Notes: a model not told the origin generated them from the letters alone. 64,000 nt of DNA from Staphylococcus hyicus (GCF_000816085.1 NZ_CP008747.1:1302001-1366000); one strand, 5' to 3'; shown: positions 41,346 through 53,212, numbered from the stretch's first letter. Made by a program: numbers and translations.

Positions 41346-41388
41346 ACCCCTCATTCATACGTGTATTAGTTATGAAAGGGGTTTTTTT
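41346..41388 (+). terminator. Terminator after yqeM, with its 3' arm containing the comEA ribosome binding site
   Basis: ACCCCT (41346-41351) and TTCAT (41354-41358) pair with ATGAA (41372-41376) and AGGGGT (41377-41382), with a 2-base bulge; T7 at 41382-41388. The AAAGGGG in the 3' arm lies seven bases before comEA ATG 41389. Confidence 0.8.
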
Positions 41389-42030
41389 ATGTTTGATCAT
41401 ATTCTACATTCTTTAAAGCAACCAAAATATTTATTACCATTAGTCATATTAACGGTCTTAGGGATGATAATATTAGTCTATTTAACCTCGCAAATACATG
41501 AAGATAAGAACGAGATGCCGCCCGAATCTGAAATGTCTCATAATGCGTCATCAATAGATGAGAACAGCTCAAACAAACAAGAGACGCCTCCGATTTCTGA
41601 TATCGTTGTTGATGTAAAAGGTGCTGTTGCACATCCAAAAACGTATACGATGAAATCAAATCAACGCGTGAATGATTTACTTGAAAAAGCCGGTGTACTT
41701 AAACATGCTGATTTGTCACAAATTAACTTAGCAGAAAAATTAATAGATCAGAAAATGATATATATTCCTTCAAAAGGTGAAAAAACATCTCCTCATTTAA
41801 CTCAAGGTGGAACGACTACTGAAACAGGTAATGATATTCAACCCGTTAATCTTAACTTAGCAGAAACGTCAGACTTAACTAAAATTCCTGGGATAGGTCC
41901 TTCTAAAGCTGAAACAATTTTAAAATATAGGGAAGAAAAAGGTGCCTTTAAATCTGTTGATGAATTAAAAGAAATCAACGGCATTGGAGAAAAAACATTC
42001 GAAAAATTAAAACCATACTTCGTCGTTTAA
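41389..42030 (+). CDS. comEA: ComEA DNA receptor for transformation
   Basis: Membrane-anchored DNA-binding protein of late competence. 213 residues: transmembrane anchor (about 14-36), acidic linker, SLBB-type domain (VVDVKGAVAHPKTYTM, about 66-81), and a C-terminal double helix-hairpin-helix (LTKIPGIGPSKAETILKYR and LKEINGIGEKTFEKL, about 162-208). ATG 41389 gives the expected short cytoplasmic start; the frame is open further upstream, inside yqeM, but without a ribosome binding site. Its own site sits in a terminator arm. Confidence 0.94.
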   Translation: MFDHILHSLKQPKYLLPLVILTVLGMIILVYLTSQIHEDKNEMPPESEMSHNASSIDENSSNKQETPPISDIVVDVKGAVAHPKTYTMKSNQRVNDLLEKAGVLKHADLSQINLAEKLIDQKMIYIPSKGEKTSPHLTQGGTTTETGNDIQPVNLNLAETSDLTKIPGIGPSKAETILKYREEKGAFKSVDELKEINGIGEKTFEKLKPYFVV

Positions 42031-42047
42031 CATATTAAAAACCGGCT

Positions 42048-42077
42048 TTTACTATCGAAGTAAATTTCGTTTATAAT
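42048..42077 (+). promoter_or_regulatory. Probable promoter of comEB-comEC
   Basis: TTTACT (42048-42053), an 18-base spacer and TATAAT (42072-42077), 43 bases before comEB. It suggests comEB and comEC can be expressed apart from comEA. Confidence 0.5.
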
Positions 42078-42119
42078 TAAATTACAGAAATGTCATAATT
42101 CAATTAAAGAGGTGACTTT

Positions 42120-42587
42120 ATGGAACGGATACAATGGGATGAATATTTCATGGCCCAATCACATTTACTAGCGTTACGCTCAACATGTACACGTTTATCA
42201 GTAGGTGCTACAATTATTAAAGACAATCGAATCATTGCAGGTGGATACAATGGTTCAGTGGCAGGTGAAGTACACTGTATTGATGAAGGATGTTTAATCG
42301 AGGAGGGGCATTGTATACGAACGATACATGCTGAAATGAATGCGCTACTGCAATGTGCTAAACAAGGTGTTTCTACTGAAAATGCTACGATATATGTAAC
42401 GCATTTTCCGTGTTTAAATTGTACTAAATCAATTATTCAAGCTGGCATTAAGACCATTTATTATGCTGAAAATTATCGCAACCATCCATATGCGATTCAA
42501 TTGCTAGAGCAATCTGGGGTCACATTTGAGCGCGTCCCATTTCATCCTCAAGATATCGCTAAATATATCCTAGGCACAGAAAATTAA
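42120..42587 (+). CDS. comEB: ComEB, dCMP deaminase family protein
   Basis: Zinc-dependent deaminase converting dCMP to dUMP; although in the competence operon, it is not needed for transformation in Bacillus. 155 residues. Zinc ligands and catalytic glutamate are in TIHAEMNALLQC (about 69-80) and HFPCLNCTKSI (about 97-107). A second metal site may use CIDEGC and the nearby cysteine (about 53-64). AGAGGTG lies before the ATG. comEC starts at the base after its stop. Confidence 0.94.
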   Translation: MERIQWDEYFMAQSHLLALRSTCTRLSVGATIIKDNRIIAGGYNGSVAGEVHCIDEGCLIEEGHCIRTIHAEMNALLQCAKQGVSTENATIYVTHFPCLNCTKSIIQAGIKTIYYAENYRNHPYAIQLLEQSGVTFERVPFHPQDIAKYILGTEN

Positions 42588-44819
42588 ATGCCTTATATAC
42601 TTTTATGTTTTATCATCGGACAAATATTTGCCCATCACCAATACACTGCATGCTTGTTCATTATCATTGTTGCATGCAGTATGGTGATTAAAGTCAAATC
42701 ATTTTTCACACTAGTTTTAAGCCTATGCGCATGTAGCCTAGGCTATATTATAGAAGTACAATTGGTTTCTACCTTAGTAAATGGTACGATATATGACTCA
42801 CATTCTCCTACAAAAGATATCATTGTCGAAGTTAAATATCTTACACCACCTATATTGCTAAACGATGAAATCACTGCACTCGTCCAAACAAAAAATAATG
42901 AAAAACTGCATTTGAAATCCTATCAAATCCCCAAAGCCTCTTTACCAAAGCTTGATTTTTATGCCACACATTCATGCTACGTGAAAGGGAAATATAAACC
43001 TTCCGCTCGTTCCGGACAACTCGCACATTTAACTGTAAAACAATTACAATTTAATAATTGTAAACTAGATCATCCTTCATGGACAGATCGTATTAGACTT
43101 ATAAGAAACACCTACATTAGTCAAATGCGTTCTAGTCAAATTCATGGAAAAGACAAACTCATTGCCTTAGCAACTGGTGATGTGCAATTTATAAATAGTA
43201 AGCAACTCACTTTAATTCGACAATTAGGGATTTCTCATTTATTTGCTGTAAGCGGAACACATGTAGCAATATTCATTGGATTGTTGTATCAAATCCTCAA
43301 ACGCTTACCGATACCAATATGTGTTATTAAAATCATATTAGTATTAATATTACCATGCTATTTAGTTTTTGCTGGTGAAGGCCCCAGTGCACAAAGAGCT
43401 GTTTTAATGACGATTCTGTTATTCATTTTCTCCAAATATATAAGTAAAAAAGGCATCACTTTTTTAGCATTGAGTTATATTATCCTTTCATTAAATGATC
43501 CTAATATACATTATCATCTGGGTTTTCAATTTTCTTTTGCGATATGCTTTTTGTTATTAATGATGCAAAACACATACATGCATAAACCATTTATAATTAC
43601 CTTGTTATTGACTAGTTTCATTTCTTTTTACGGTAGTATCCCTATTAGTTACCAGCATTTCAATGAAATACAATGGCAATCTTTAATAACGAATATTTAT
43701 TTTCTTCCACTTTATGGCCTTATAATTATCCCAATATCAATGCTAACAATCTTTTTTGCGGTATTATTTCCATCAATATTGTCATATCTAACTCCAATTA
43801 TTAACCCGTTATTCATTTTCCAAGATTTTTTATTATGGTTAAGTGCACCACTAGCACAATATCACTGGATTATACCGGAATATGGAGAAATTGGGTATTT
43901 AACGTTATCTTTTATTTGTTTTGTCAGTGTGTACTTAATTGCTATTAAAGCGTATAAAAAATATGTTTGCTTTTCAATATGTTGTATAGGTTTATCTATA
44001 TTGACATTAACTGATGGTCAGGATGAAATGACAATGATTAATGTGGGGCAAGGAGATGCCATATTATTTAAATCACGAAAGGGTCAAACGCTACTTATTG
44101 ATACAGGGGGTCAAATTGACTCTTTAAAATATAAAAGTAAATTTAATATTACTGAAAGAAAACTTTTTCCGACTTTAAAACAAAAAGGCATTCGAAGTAT
44201 TGATTATGTATTAATAACGCATGCGCATTCAGATCATATGGGAGAGCTTAAATCTTTGTCTCAAACCGTGAATATTCGCAATATCATTTTCAATCCACAT
44301 CATTTTGAACATAATAAGCTAAATGAAATCTATACTGTAGCGAAACATCACAATATAAAATTACGCTCAGCTTTTAAACTTAAATCCTTAACATTAGGGG
44401 ACTTTAAATTTCAGTTTATAAATGCAACTATCTCGAATAGTCAAAATCCCAATGATCATTCGGTAATAACATTAGCTACTATACGTCAATCCAACATTTT
44501 ACTCATGGGTGATGCAACAGTCGAAAATGAAAAAGAGTTGCTTAAAAAAGTGTCATTACCGCCAATAAACATCTTAAAAGTAGGTCATCATGGCAGCATA
44601 ACAAGTACATCAGAACCTTTCTTGAATTATGTCAAGCCTCAATACGCGCTTATATCGAGCGGTAAAAACAATTTATATCGACTTCCTCATCCAACTATCT
44701 TGAAACGTTTACACCACTACAATGTTATTACTTTTAATACCGCAAATACGGATACGCTCTCCATTCGGTTTGACAAAAATCGACCAAAGCAATTCAAAAT
44801 ATATAAACAAAAGAACTAA
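42588..44819 (+). CDS. comEC: ComEC DNA uptake channel
   Basis: Polytopic protein thought to form the channel and nuclease for single-strand DNA entry. 743 residues. An N-terminal membrane segment and DUF4131-type soluble part (about 55-165), the Competence domain with LFAVSGTHVAIFIGLL (about 217-232) and GPSAQRAVLMTILLF (about 265-279), then a C-terminal metallo-beta-lactamase domain with THAHSDHMGEL (about 545-555) and HHGS (about 662-665). No frameshift or stop, so the gene looks intact. No ribosome binding site of standard strength is seen, so coupling to comEB is likely. Confidence 0.95.
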   Translation: MPYILLCFIIGQIFAHHQYTACLFIIIVACSMVIKVKSFFTLVLSLCACSLGYIIEVQLVSTLVNGTIYDSHSPTKDIIVEVKYLTPPILLNDEITALVQTKNNEKLHLKSYQIPKASLPKLDFYATHSCYVKGKYKPSARSGQLAHLTVKQLQFNNCKLDHPSWTDRIRLIRNTYISQMRSSQIHGKDKLIALATGDVQFINSKQLTLIRQLGISHLFAVSGTHVAIFIGLLYQILKRLPIPICVIKIILVLILPCYLVFAGEGPSAQRAVLMTILLFIFSKYISKKGITFLALSYIILSLNDPNIHYHLGFQFSFAICFLLLMMQNTYMHKPFIITLLLTSFISFYGSIPISYQHFNEIQWQSLITNIYFLPLYGLIIIPISMLTIFFAVLFPSILSYLTPIINPLFIFQDFLLWLSAPLAQYHWIIPEYGEIGYLTLSFICFVSVYLIAIKAYKKYVCFSICCIGLSILTLTDGQDEMTMINVGQGDAILFKSRKGQTLLIDTGGQIDSLKYKSKFNITERKLFPTLKQKGIRSIDYVLITHAHSDHMGELKSLSQTVNIRNIIFNPHHFEHNKLNEIYTVAKHHNIKLRSAFKLKSLTLGDFKFQFINATISNSQNPNDHSVITLATIRQSNILLMGDATVENEKELLKKVSLPPINILKVGHHGSITSTSEPFLNYVKPQYALISSGKNNLYRLPHPTILKRLHHYNVITFNTANTDTLSIRFDKNRPKQFKIYKQKN

Positions 44820-44896
44820 AAGACTTTAGTGAGTCATGTATATTGCAAATTAACATGTTATAATAGGGCTAATTGTTTTAAGAGAGGAAGTTTTTA

Positions 44897-45874
44897 ATGT
44901 CTACGCCAATCTATACTGTGTATGGAGAAATTCCTGAATTAATCGACAAAGAAATAAACCAAATTATTGATAGTTATTTGGACGGCGAACCTAAAGACGA
45001 CTTTAACTATATAAAATTCAACTTATATGAAACGAATTTTAATCAAATTATTGAAGAAGCGATGACGATGCCTTTTTTTTCTGATAAAAAAGTGATCCTC
45101 GTTCAAAATACATTTATTTTTACAGGAGAAAAAATATCAAAAGACCATACAATTGATGCGCATGCTGTTATCGAATTTATAGAAAAATATAATGGGGATT
45201 CACTCGTTATCTTTCAAGTTTTCGCATCGAAACTTGACGAACGGAAGAAAATGGTTAAAACGTTAAAGAAACATGCAAAGATAAAAAAAGTAGAACAAAT
45301 GTCTGAAGTTGAAATGAAGCAATGGATCCAATCGTACTTAAATCAAAATTTTAAAGACATTAAACAAGACGCATTAGACCAGTTTTTAACATTGACAGGT
45401 ATCCACTATCAATTAATCAATCAAGAACTTGACAAATTATTACTTTATATTGGTGATAAAACAACAATCAATTTGGAAGATGTTAAAACGATTGTAAATC
45501 GAAGTTTGGAACAAAATGTATTTCTATTAACAGAATATATACAAAACGGTCAAAAGCAAAAGGCAGTCACGTTAATGCGAGATTTAATCCAGTTAAAAGA
45601 GGAACCGATAAAATTACTCGCTTTAATAACAAGTAATTATCGACTTTATTATCAAAGCTTGATTTTAAACCAAAAAGGGTATTCAGAACAACAAATAGCT
45701 AAAACTGTAGGTGCGCACCCATATCGTGTAAAACTCGCTTTAAGACATGCAAGAAAGTATACGTTAGAGTCTTTACTTGAAAAAATGAACATTTGCGTGG
45801 AAACAGATTATCAACTTAAATCATCATATATGGATAAAGTATTAATCCTTGAATTGTTTATATTAAAATTATAA
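44897..45874 (+). CDS. holA: DNA polymerase III delta subunit
   Basis: Clamp-loader subunit that opens the beta clamp. 325 residues, equivalent of Bacillus YqeN. AAA-like N-terminal fold with YGEIPELIDKEINQIIDSYL (about 9-28), MTMPFFSDKKVILVQNT (about 56-72), and the C-terminal collar (LLALITSNYRLYYQSLIL, about 240-257). It contains a T8 run within Pro-Phe-Phe-Ser codons near 45072. AGAGGAAG lies before the ATG. A terminator follows. Confidence 0.94.
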   Translation: MSTPIYTVYGEIPELIDKEINQIIDSYLDGEPKDDFNYIKFNLYETNFNQIIEEAMTMPFFSDKKVILVQNTFIFTGEKISKDHTIDAHAVIEFIEKYNGDSLVIFQVFASKLDERKKMVKTLKKHAKIKKVEQMSEVEMKQWIQSYLNQNFKDIKQDALDQFLTLTGIHYQLINQELDKLLLYIGDKTTINLEDVKTIVNRSLEQNVFLLTEYIQNGQKQKAVTLMRDLIQLKEEPIKLLALITSNYRLYYQSLILNQKGYSEQQIAKTVGAHPYRVKLALRHARKYTLESLLEKMNICVETDYQLKSSYMDKVLILELFILKL

Positions 45875-45904
45875 TAAGTAGTAGCTTGAATATGTAGATA
45901 TAGT

Positions 45905-45946
45905 AGCGTCGTGTAGACATTAATTGTCGTATCGACGCATTTTTTC
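45905..45946 (+). terminator. Intrinsic terminator after holA
   Basis: GCGTCG (45906-45911) pairs with CGACGC (45933-45938), with inner GAC/GTC pairing, and T6 follows. Confidence 0.78.
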
Positions 45947-45949
45947 TAA

Positions 45950-45995
45950 CTAAAAAAAGGCAAACCTAACTTAATTCAAAGTAGGCTTGCCTTTA
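45950..45995 (-). terminator. Intrinsic terminator of rpsT
   Basis: AAAGGCAAACCTA (45956-45968) pairs with TAGGCTTGCCTTT (45982-45994), with one mismatch; the A7 at 45952-45958 is the U-tract on the minus strand. Confidence 0.85.
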
Positions 45996-46023
45996 AAATG
46001 ACGCGTGTTTTCGACGCGTGACA

Positions 46024-46272
46024 TTATTTAGCTGACATTAATTTAGATTTCATTCTGTCCGCTTTATTAGAGTGGATTAAATTACTTTGTGCAGCTTTAT
46101 CAATTTTTTTGATAGCACTGTTCACTAATTCTTGTTTATTATCAGCATTCGTTTCGATAGCTGTTTTCGCGCGTTTAACCGCTGTACGCATATCGTTTTT
46201 CTGTGAAATGTTTTTGCTTTCAGCTGTGTGCGTTGTTTTCACACGTTTAATTGCAGATTTGATATTTGGCAT
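46024..46272 (-). CDS. rpsT: 30S ribosomal protein S20
   Basis: 82-residue helical, basic protein binding 16S rRNA. The family pattern is PNIKSAIKRVKTTHTAESKN at the N-terminus and AAQSNLIHSNKADRMKSKLM at the end. On the minus strand ATG 46272 follows AGGAGGTG; a GTG at 46281 belongs to the ribosome binding site and is not the start. It is the only minus-strand gene in the comE-lepA region, as in S. aureus. It has its own promoter and terminator. Confidence 0.97.
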   Translation of the reverse strand: MPNIKSAIKRVKTTHTAESKNISQKNDMRTAVKRAKTAIETNADNKQELVNSAIKKIDKAAQSNLIHSNKADRMKSKLMSAK

Positions 46273-46327
46273 ATAGAGCACCTCCTAAAAACATGATGAT
46301 CAAAAGGTTTTGATTACAACAAAATTT

Positions 46328-46356
46328 ATTCTATCAAAACTCAAATCATTGTGCAA
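46328..46356 (-). promoter_or_regulatory. rpsT promoter
   Basis: On the minus strand: TTGCAC (46356-46351), 17 bases, TAGAAT (46333-46328). Leader of about 50 bases. Confidence 0.75.
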
Positions 46357-46432
46357 TCATTAATTAGAACGAATCATGCATTTTTAGCGTAATATTTCAT
46401 TTTGTAACAATACTTAACTGCTGATTCTTAAG

Positions 46433-46461
46433 TTGCAATTATAGGTTAAAAACGTTATCAT
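46433..46461 (+). promoter_or_regulatory. lepA promoter
   Basis: TTGCAA (46433-46438), 17 bases, TATCAT (46456-46461), 52 bases before lepA. Confidence 0.65.
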
Positions 46462-46512
46462 ATCAAAGATGCGATACATAATTTGGAAGAACGAGAAAGT
46501 GAGAAGGATACA

Positions 46513-48336
46513 ATGAATAATAAAGCGCGTTTGAATCGCCAAAAATATATTAGAAACTTTTCAATCATTGCCCACATTGATCATGGAAAATCGACATTAG
46601 CTGATAGAATACTTGAAAACACCAAATCCGTTGAAGCGCGTGAGATGCAATCTCAATTACTAGATTCTATGGATTTAGAGCGTGAACGTGGTATCACGAT
46701 TAAATTAAACGCAGTTCGTTTGAAATATGAAGCAAATGATGGTGAAACATACACTTTTCACCTCATTGATACACCTGGACACGTCGATTTTACTTATGAA
46801 GTGTCACGCTCTTTAGCAGCCTGCGAAGGTGCAATACTTGTTGTTGATGCTGCTCAAGGTATAGAGGCGCAAACATTAGCAAACGTTTATCTTGCATTAG
46901 ATAATGATTTAGAATTAATCCCAGTCATTAATAAAATAGATTTGCCAGCCGCTGAACCTGAGCGTGTTAAGCAAGAAGTTGAAGATGTAATTGGCCTAGA
47001 TAAAGATGATGCGGTATTAGCAAGTGCTAAATCTAATATAGGTATCGATGAAATTCTAGAGAAAATAGTTGAAATGGTACCCCCTCCAGAAGGTGATCCA
47101 GAAGCGCCATTAAAAGCGTTAATTTTCGATTCAGAATACGATCCTTATCGTGGTGTAATTTCATCTATTCGGGTTGTAGATGGGGTAGTTAAACCTGGAG
47201 ATAAAATTAAAATGATGGCTACAGGTAAATCATTTGAAGTGACAGAAGTTGGTATCAATACACCTAAACAATTACCAGTGGATGAGTTAACTGTTGGTGA
47301 TGTTGGTTATATTATTGCAAGTATTAAAAATGTTGACGATTCTCGTGTAGGTGATACAATTACACACTTTGATCGACCTGCCGATACACCTTTAAAAGGG
47401 TATAAGAAAATGAACCCAATGGTTTATTGCGGTTTGTTCCCAATTGATAATAAAGATTATAATGATTTAAGAGAAGCGCTTGAAAAACTCCAACTTAATG
47501 ATGCCTCTTTAGAATTCGAACCCGAATCATCTAAAGCATTAGGATTTGGTTATCGTACAGGTTTTCTTGGGATGCTCCATATGGAGATTATTCAAGAGCG
47601 TATAGAACGTGAATTTGGTATAGAACTGATTGCAACTGCACCATCAGTAATTTATTCAGTAGTACTTAGAAATGGTGATACGATTCAAGTGGATAATCCT
47701 GCACAAATGCCAGATCGTGATAAAATCGAAAAAGTTTTCGAACCCTATGTACGTGCTACGATGATGGTACCAAATGATTATGTAGGCGCAGTAATGGAGT
47801 TGTGTCAACGTAAAAGAGGTCAATTTATTAATATGGATTACCTTGATGACATTCGCGTAAGTATTGTGTATGAATTACCGCTATCTGAAGTGGTATTTGA
47901 CTTTTTCGATCAGTTAAAATCAAATACAAAAGGTTATGCTTCATTTGATTATGAGTTTATAGAAAACAAAGAAAGTAACCTTGTTAAAATGGATATTCTC
48001 TTAAACGGAGATAAAGTAGATGCTTTAAGTTTTATTGTGCACAGAGATTTTGCTTATGAACGTGGCAAGGCGCTCGTCGAGAAACTTAAAACATTAATAC
48101 CTCGCCAACAATTTGAAGTACCAGTACAAGCGGCTGTTGGTCATAAAATTGTTGCACGTACTAATATTAAATCAATGGGTAAAAACGTCCTTTCTAAGTG
48201 TTATGGTGGCGATATCAGTCGTAAACGTAAATTGTTAGAAAAACAAAAAGCCGGTAAAGCAAAAATGAAGGCTGTAGGAAATGTAGAAATTCCACAAGAT
48301 GCCTTTTTAGCCGTATTAAAAATGGACGAAGAGTAA
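46513..48336 (+). CDS. lepA: Elongation factor 4
   Basis: Ribosome-associated translational GTPase. 607 residues, the S. aureus length. G1 AHIDHGKST (about 19-27), G3 DTPGHVDF (about 82-89), G4 NKIDLPAA (about 136), domains II and III, EF-G-like domain V, and the LepA-specific C-terminal domain with SMGKNVLAKCYGG-like sequence ([20 protein letters not shown], about 555-574). ATG 46513 follows GAGAAGGA; an in-frame start at 46483 is without a site. A terminator separates it from hemW. Confidence 0.97.
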   Translation: MNNKARLNRQKYIRNFSIIAHIDHGKSTLADRILENTKSVEAREMQSQLLDSMDLERERGITIKLNAVRLKYEANDGETYTFHLIDTPGHVDFTYEVSRSLAACEGAILVVDAAQGIEAQTLANVYLALDNDLELIPVINKIDLPAAEPERVKQEVEDVIGLDKDDAVLASAKSNIGIDEILEKIVEMVPPPEGDPEAPLKALIFDSEYDPYRGVISSIRVVDGVVKPGDKIKMMATGKSFEVTEVGINTPKQLPVDELTVGDVGYIIASIKNVDDSRVGDTITHFDRPADTPLKGYKKMNPMVYCGLFPIDNKDYNDLREALEKLQLNDASLEFEPESSKALGFGYRTGFLGMLHMEIIQERIEREFGIELIATAPSVIYSVVLRNGDTIQVDNPAQMPDRDKIEKVFEPYVRATMMVPNDYVGAVMELCQRKRGQFINMDYLDDIRVSIVYELPLSEVVFDFFDQLKSNTKGYASFDYEFIENKESNLVKMDILLNGDKVDALSFIVHRDFAYERGKALVEKLKTLIPRQQFEVPVQAAVGHKIVARTNIKSMGKNVLSKCYGGDISRKRKLLEKQKAGKAKMKAVGNVEIPQDAFLAVLKMDEE

Positions 48337-48341
48337 AAGTT

Positions 48342-48382
48342 ACTCCCAATTACAGCGCTTGCATTGTGATTGGGAGTTTTAT
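48342..48382 (+). terminator. Intrinsic terminator after lepA
   Basis: 13-bp stem (48342-48354 with 48365-48377, one U-G pair) followed by TTTTATTG. It lies about 20 bases before the hemW start. Confidence 0.85.
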
Positions 48383-48402
48383 TGTTGAAGGGAAGGAAAA
48401 AT

Positions 48403-49524
48403 ATGACTGTTAAAAGCGCATACATTCACATACCGTTTTGTGTCAAAATTTGTACGTATTGTGATTTCAATAAATATTTCATACAAAATCAACCCGTCGA
48501 CACTTATCTCGATTGTTTAATTCAAGAAATGAATAATGCCAACGAAACGAAATTAGATACGATATTTGTTGGAGGAGGTACACCTACAGCTTTAACATTA
48601 AAGCAATTAGAACGTTTATTAATAGCTATTCAACAAAAATTTACCATTCGAGGTGAATACACATTTGAGGCTAACCCTGACGAATTGACTGAAGAAAAAA
48701 TTCGCTTACTTAAAAACTACGGGGTGAATCGATTATCAATGGGGGTTCAAACGTTTGATTCCTCATTGCTTAAATTATTAGGTAGAAGCCATCAAACTAG
48801 CGATATTTATAATGCGGTTGCATATTCGAGAAAGCATAACATTCCTTCAATTAGCCTTGATTTAATGTATCATTTGCCAACTCAAACTTTAGCACAATTT
48901 GAAAATAGTTTAGATCAAGCATTATCGTTAGACATCGATCATATTTCGAGTTACGGATTAATATTAGAACCTCAAACACAATTTTATAATCTGTATCGTA
49001 AAGGTAAATTAAACCTTCCGAGTAATACACTTGGTGCTGAAATGTATCAAGTGCTGATGGATAAAATAAAAAACTCATCCTTGCATCAATACGAAATATC
49101 TAATTTTGCTAAAGATGGCCATGAATCCGAGCATAATAAAGTTTATTGGAAAAATGGAAGTTATTATGGTTTTGGTGCCGGCGCAAGCGGGTATGTGGAT
49201 GGATGTCGCTATACGAATGTCAAACCTGTAAATCACTATATTAAACAAGTTCAACAACATAAAAAACCTATATTAGAACAACATTTTCCAACATTGAATG
49301 AGAAAATAGAAGAAGAAATGTTCCTTGGGCTTCGCATGAATCAAGGTGTTGATAAACAACAATTTTATGCGAAGTATGGTGAAAGTATCGATAATATTTA
49401 TGAAACAGAAATTGCAAACTTAGTTAAGAAGAACTTAATTCATAATACAGACTATTATATTTCTTTAACAGATAATGGTCGTATCGTTGGTAACGACGTT
49501 TTTGAAGCATTTATTCGCATTTAA
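48403..49524 (+). CDS. hemW: Radical SAM heme chaperone HemW
   Basis: Formerly called oxygen-independent coproporphyrinogen oxidase-like; HemW delivers heme to apoproteins. 373 residues. The Fe-S motif HIPFCVKICTYCDF (about 8-21, CxxxCxxC) is followed by VGGGTPTALT (about 56-65), EANPDEL (about 88-94), GVNRLSMGVQTFD (about 107-119) and GFGAGASGYV (about 256). It lacks the extra N-terminal residues of true HemN. ATG 48403 follows GGGAAGGA. Confidence 0.94.
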   Translation: MTVKSAYIHIPFCVKICTYCDFNKYFIQNQPVDTYLDCLIQEMNNANETKLDTIFVGGGTPTALTLKQLERLLIAIQQKFTIRGEYTFEANPDELTEEKIRLLKNYGVNRLSMGVQTFDSSLLKLLGRSHQTSDIYNAVAYSRKHNIPSISLDLMYHLPTQTLAQFENSLDQALSLDIDHISSYGLILEPQTQFYNLYRKGKLNLPSNTLGAEMYQVLMDKIKNSSLHQYEISNFAKDGHESEHNKVYWKNGSYYGFGAGASGYVDGCRYTNVKPVNHYIKQVQQHKKPILEQHFPTLNEKIEEEMFLGLRMNQGVDKQQFYAKYGESIDNIYETEIANLVKKNLIHNTDYYISLTDNGRIVGNDVFEAFIRI

Positions 49525-49553
49525 AAATAATTTGTAATTCCAGAGCTTTAACG

Positions 49554-49582
49554 TTGACTTACTTTGACCAATTTGATAAATT
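49554..49582 (+). promoter_or_regulatory. Probable heat-shock operon promoter
   Basis: TTGACT (49554-49559), a 17-base spacer and TAAATT (49577-49582), placing the start inside the CIRCE operator. TATAAT at 49582 has no correctly spaced -35. Confidence 0.5.
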
Positions 49583-49586
49583 ATAA

Positions 49587-49613
49587 TTAGCACTTGGAAC
49601 AAAAGAGTGCTAA
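49587..49613 (+). promoter_or_regulatory. CIRCE operator (HrcA binding site)
   Basis: TTAGCACTT, 9 bases, GAGTGCTAA: the canonical 9-9-9 inverted repeat with one change in the left arm (T for C at its last base). HrcA represses through CIRCE; heat titrates HrcA via GroEL. Confidence 0.96.
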
Positions 49614-49625
49614 CGAGGTGGAAAC

Positions 49626-50609
49626 ATGATTACAAAAAGACAATTTAGTATTTTAAATGCAATTGTTGAGGATTATGTTGAACTTGGCCAACCTATTGGA
49701 TCAAAAACAATACTTGAGCGACATGATGTAAATGTGAGCCCAGCTACTATACGTAATGAGATGAAATTATTAGAGTCAAAAAATCTAATTGAAAAAACAC
49801 ATTCATCCTCAGGGCGTAAACCTTCAGAAGCTGGTTTCAGATTATATGCGAATCGGTTATTAAATGAACCGATTGAGGAAAATAGGCAAAATTATATTAA
49901 TATAAATGATATGTATATGAAACATCATTTTGATATTTCTTCTACACTCGATCATTTTGCGAAAGTATTTTCTAATCAATCACATTACACAACACTTGTC
50001 GTAGGTCCAGATCATTCTAAGGTGGCATTATTAGATATCAAATTACTAAAAGTTCATGATCACCATATTGTCATTGTGATGATTTATGAAACTGGACATA
50101 TTAAACAGTTACACTTATCGTCACATCAACCGATATCTCGATCTTCTGTAATTAAAATGTCAAATTATATATCTGAGCAAACACGCTACGGTTCTAATGA
50201 AACATTTCAATCGTTACATTTTGATGCGCTTCAATTCACACCGATTGAATATGAGATATTACATCAAATTTATACTATGATTCATCACCAATTATTAAGT
50301 GAATCTTCTCGCATTTATTTAGGTGGTAAACACCAATTGATTGATGGATTAAACGAGGATAATGTTTCAGCCATTCAACCAATTTTAAAATATATTGAGT
50401 CGAATCAAATCACCGGTTTATTGAATGACCATATTGATTCAGCAATTAATATTAAAATTGGTCGAGAAATTGAAAAAGATATTGAAGACATTGCAATTCT
50501 TACACGACGATATCATATTGATCACACGCTGAACGGTTATGTAGCCGTTATTGGTCCTACAGCAATGCATTATCAAAATGTGATTCAATTGCTTAGTAGA
50601 ATTTCTTAA
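49626..50609 (+). CDS. hrcA: Heat-inducible transcription repressor HrcA
   Basis: 327-residue repressor of CIRCE operons, here autoregulated. Winged-helix N-terminus: ITKRQFSILNAIVEDYVELGQPIGSKT (2-28), VSPATIRNEMKLLE (about 37-50), THSSSGRKPSEAGFRLYAN (about 58-76); then the GAF-like and dimerisation domains, ending GYVAVIGPTAMHYQNVIQLL (about 304-323). GAGGTGG before the ATG. First gene of hrcA-grpE-dnaK-dnaJ-prmA. Confidence 0.97.
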   Translation: MITKRQFSILNAIVEDYVELGQPIGSKTILERHDVNVSPATIRNEMKLLESKNLIEKTHSSSGRKPSEAGFRLYANRLLNEPIEENRQNYININDMYMKHHFDISSTLDHFAKVFSNQSHYTTLVVGPDHSKVALLDIKLLKVHDHHIVIVMIYETGHIKQLHLSSHQPISRSSVIKMSNYISEQTRYGSNETFQSLHFDALQFTPIEYEILHQIYTMIHHQLLSESSRIYLGGKHQLIDGLNEDNVSAIQPILKYIESNQITGLLNDHIDSAINIKIGREIEKDIEDIAILTRRYHIDHTLNGYVAVIGPTAMHYQNVIQLLSRIS

Positions 50610-50645
50610 TATACGATTAACGAAATAGAGTATGGAGGTTTCAAA

Positions 50646-51275
50646 ATGTCTGAAGAAAAAGATTTTACTACACAAGATAAAAATGAAGACAAGACAGATG
50701 TTGATACATCAGAGCAATCTTCTAATACAGCTGAAAATAGTGAAGTAAATTCAACAAATGAAGCGAACAATGACACTAATGAAGCAATTCATGAAAATGT
50801 TGAAGAAGAAACAGTAGATCCTAAAGATGAAGAAATTGCATCTTTAAAAGCTCAAGTAGAAAAAGAAGAAGAAAAATATTTGCGATTATACGCTGAATTT
50901 GAAAACTATAAAAGACGCATACAGAAAGAAAATGACACGCAAAGAAAATATCAATCTCAAGTTGTTTTAAACGACATTTTACCGGCTTTAGATAATTTCG
51001 AACGTGCATTAAAAATTGAAGGTGATGATGAATCCTTCAACGCACTAAAAAAAGGTGTTGAAATGGTTCATAGTAGCTTAATCAATGCGCTCGAAAACAA
51101 TGGGCTTGAAACAATTCAAGCGGAAGGCGAGACATTCGACCCTAACTTCCATCAAGCAGTCGTCCAAGATGATAATCCTGATTTTGAATCTGGACAAATT
51201 ACAGAGGAATTACAAAAAGGGTATAAATTGAAAGATCGTGTGTTAAGACCTTCAATGGTAAAAGTAAATCAATAA
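50646..51275 (+). CDS. grpE: GrpE nucleotide exchange factor
   Basis: Releases ADP from DnaK. 209 residues. A disordered acidic N-terminus (about 1-60) precedes a long coiled coil (about 60-110, [19 protein letters not shown]) and the C-terminal beta-wing ([36 protein letters not shown]). GGAGG before the ATG. Lies 36 bases after hrcA with no terminator. Confidence 0.97.
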   Translation: MSEEKDFTTQDKNEDKTDVDTSEQSSNTAENSEVNSTNEANNDTNEAIHENVEEETVDPKDEEIASLKAQVEKEEEKYLRLYAEFENYKRRIQKENDTQRKYQSQVVLNDILPALDNFERALKIEGDDESFNALKKGVEMVHSSLINALENNGLETIQAEGETFDPNFHQAVVQDDNPDFESGQITEELQKGYKLKDRVLRPSMVKVNQ

Positions 51276-51309
51276 TTTTGACGAAAGTTACCAGTTTATG
51301 TAAAAATAA

Positions 51310-53163
<1,854 letters not shown>

Positions 53164-53212
53164 TATTTGTGTTACACTAAACACGTATCAATAGTCTATC
53201 AATATATGAAAT

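Noticed and set aside
41248-41388. Longer ComEA with a start inside yqeM
   Set aside because: No ribosome binding site, encodes no conserved sequence, and ATG 41389 has AAAGGGG and the expected short N-terminus before the anchor.
42588-44819. Possible inactivation of comEC
   Set aside because: Competence and metallo-beta-lactamase motifs are present with no stop or frameshift.
45069-45095. Programmed frameshift at the T8 run in holA
   Set aside because: The zero frame is open and family-like on both sides, so no shift is needed.
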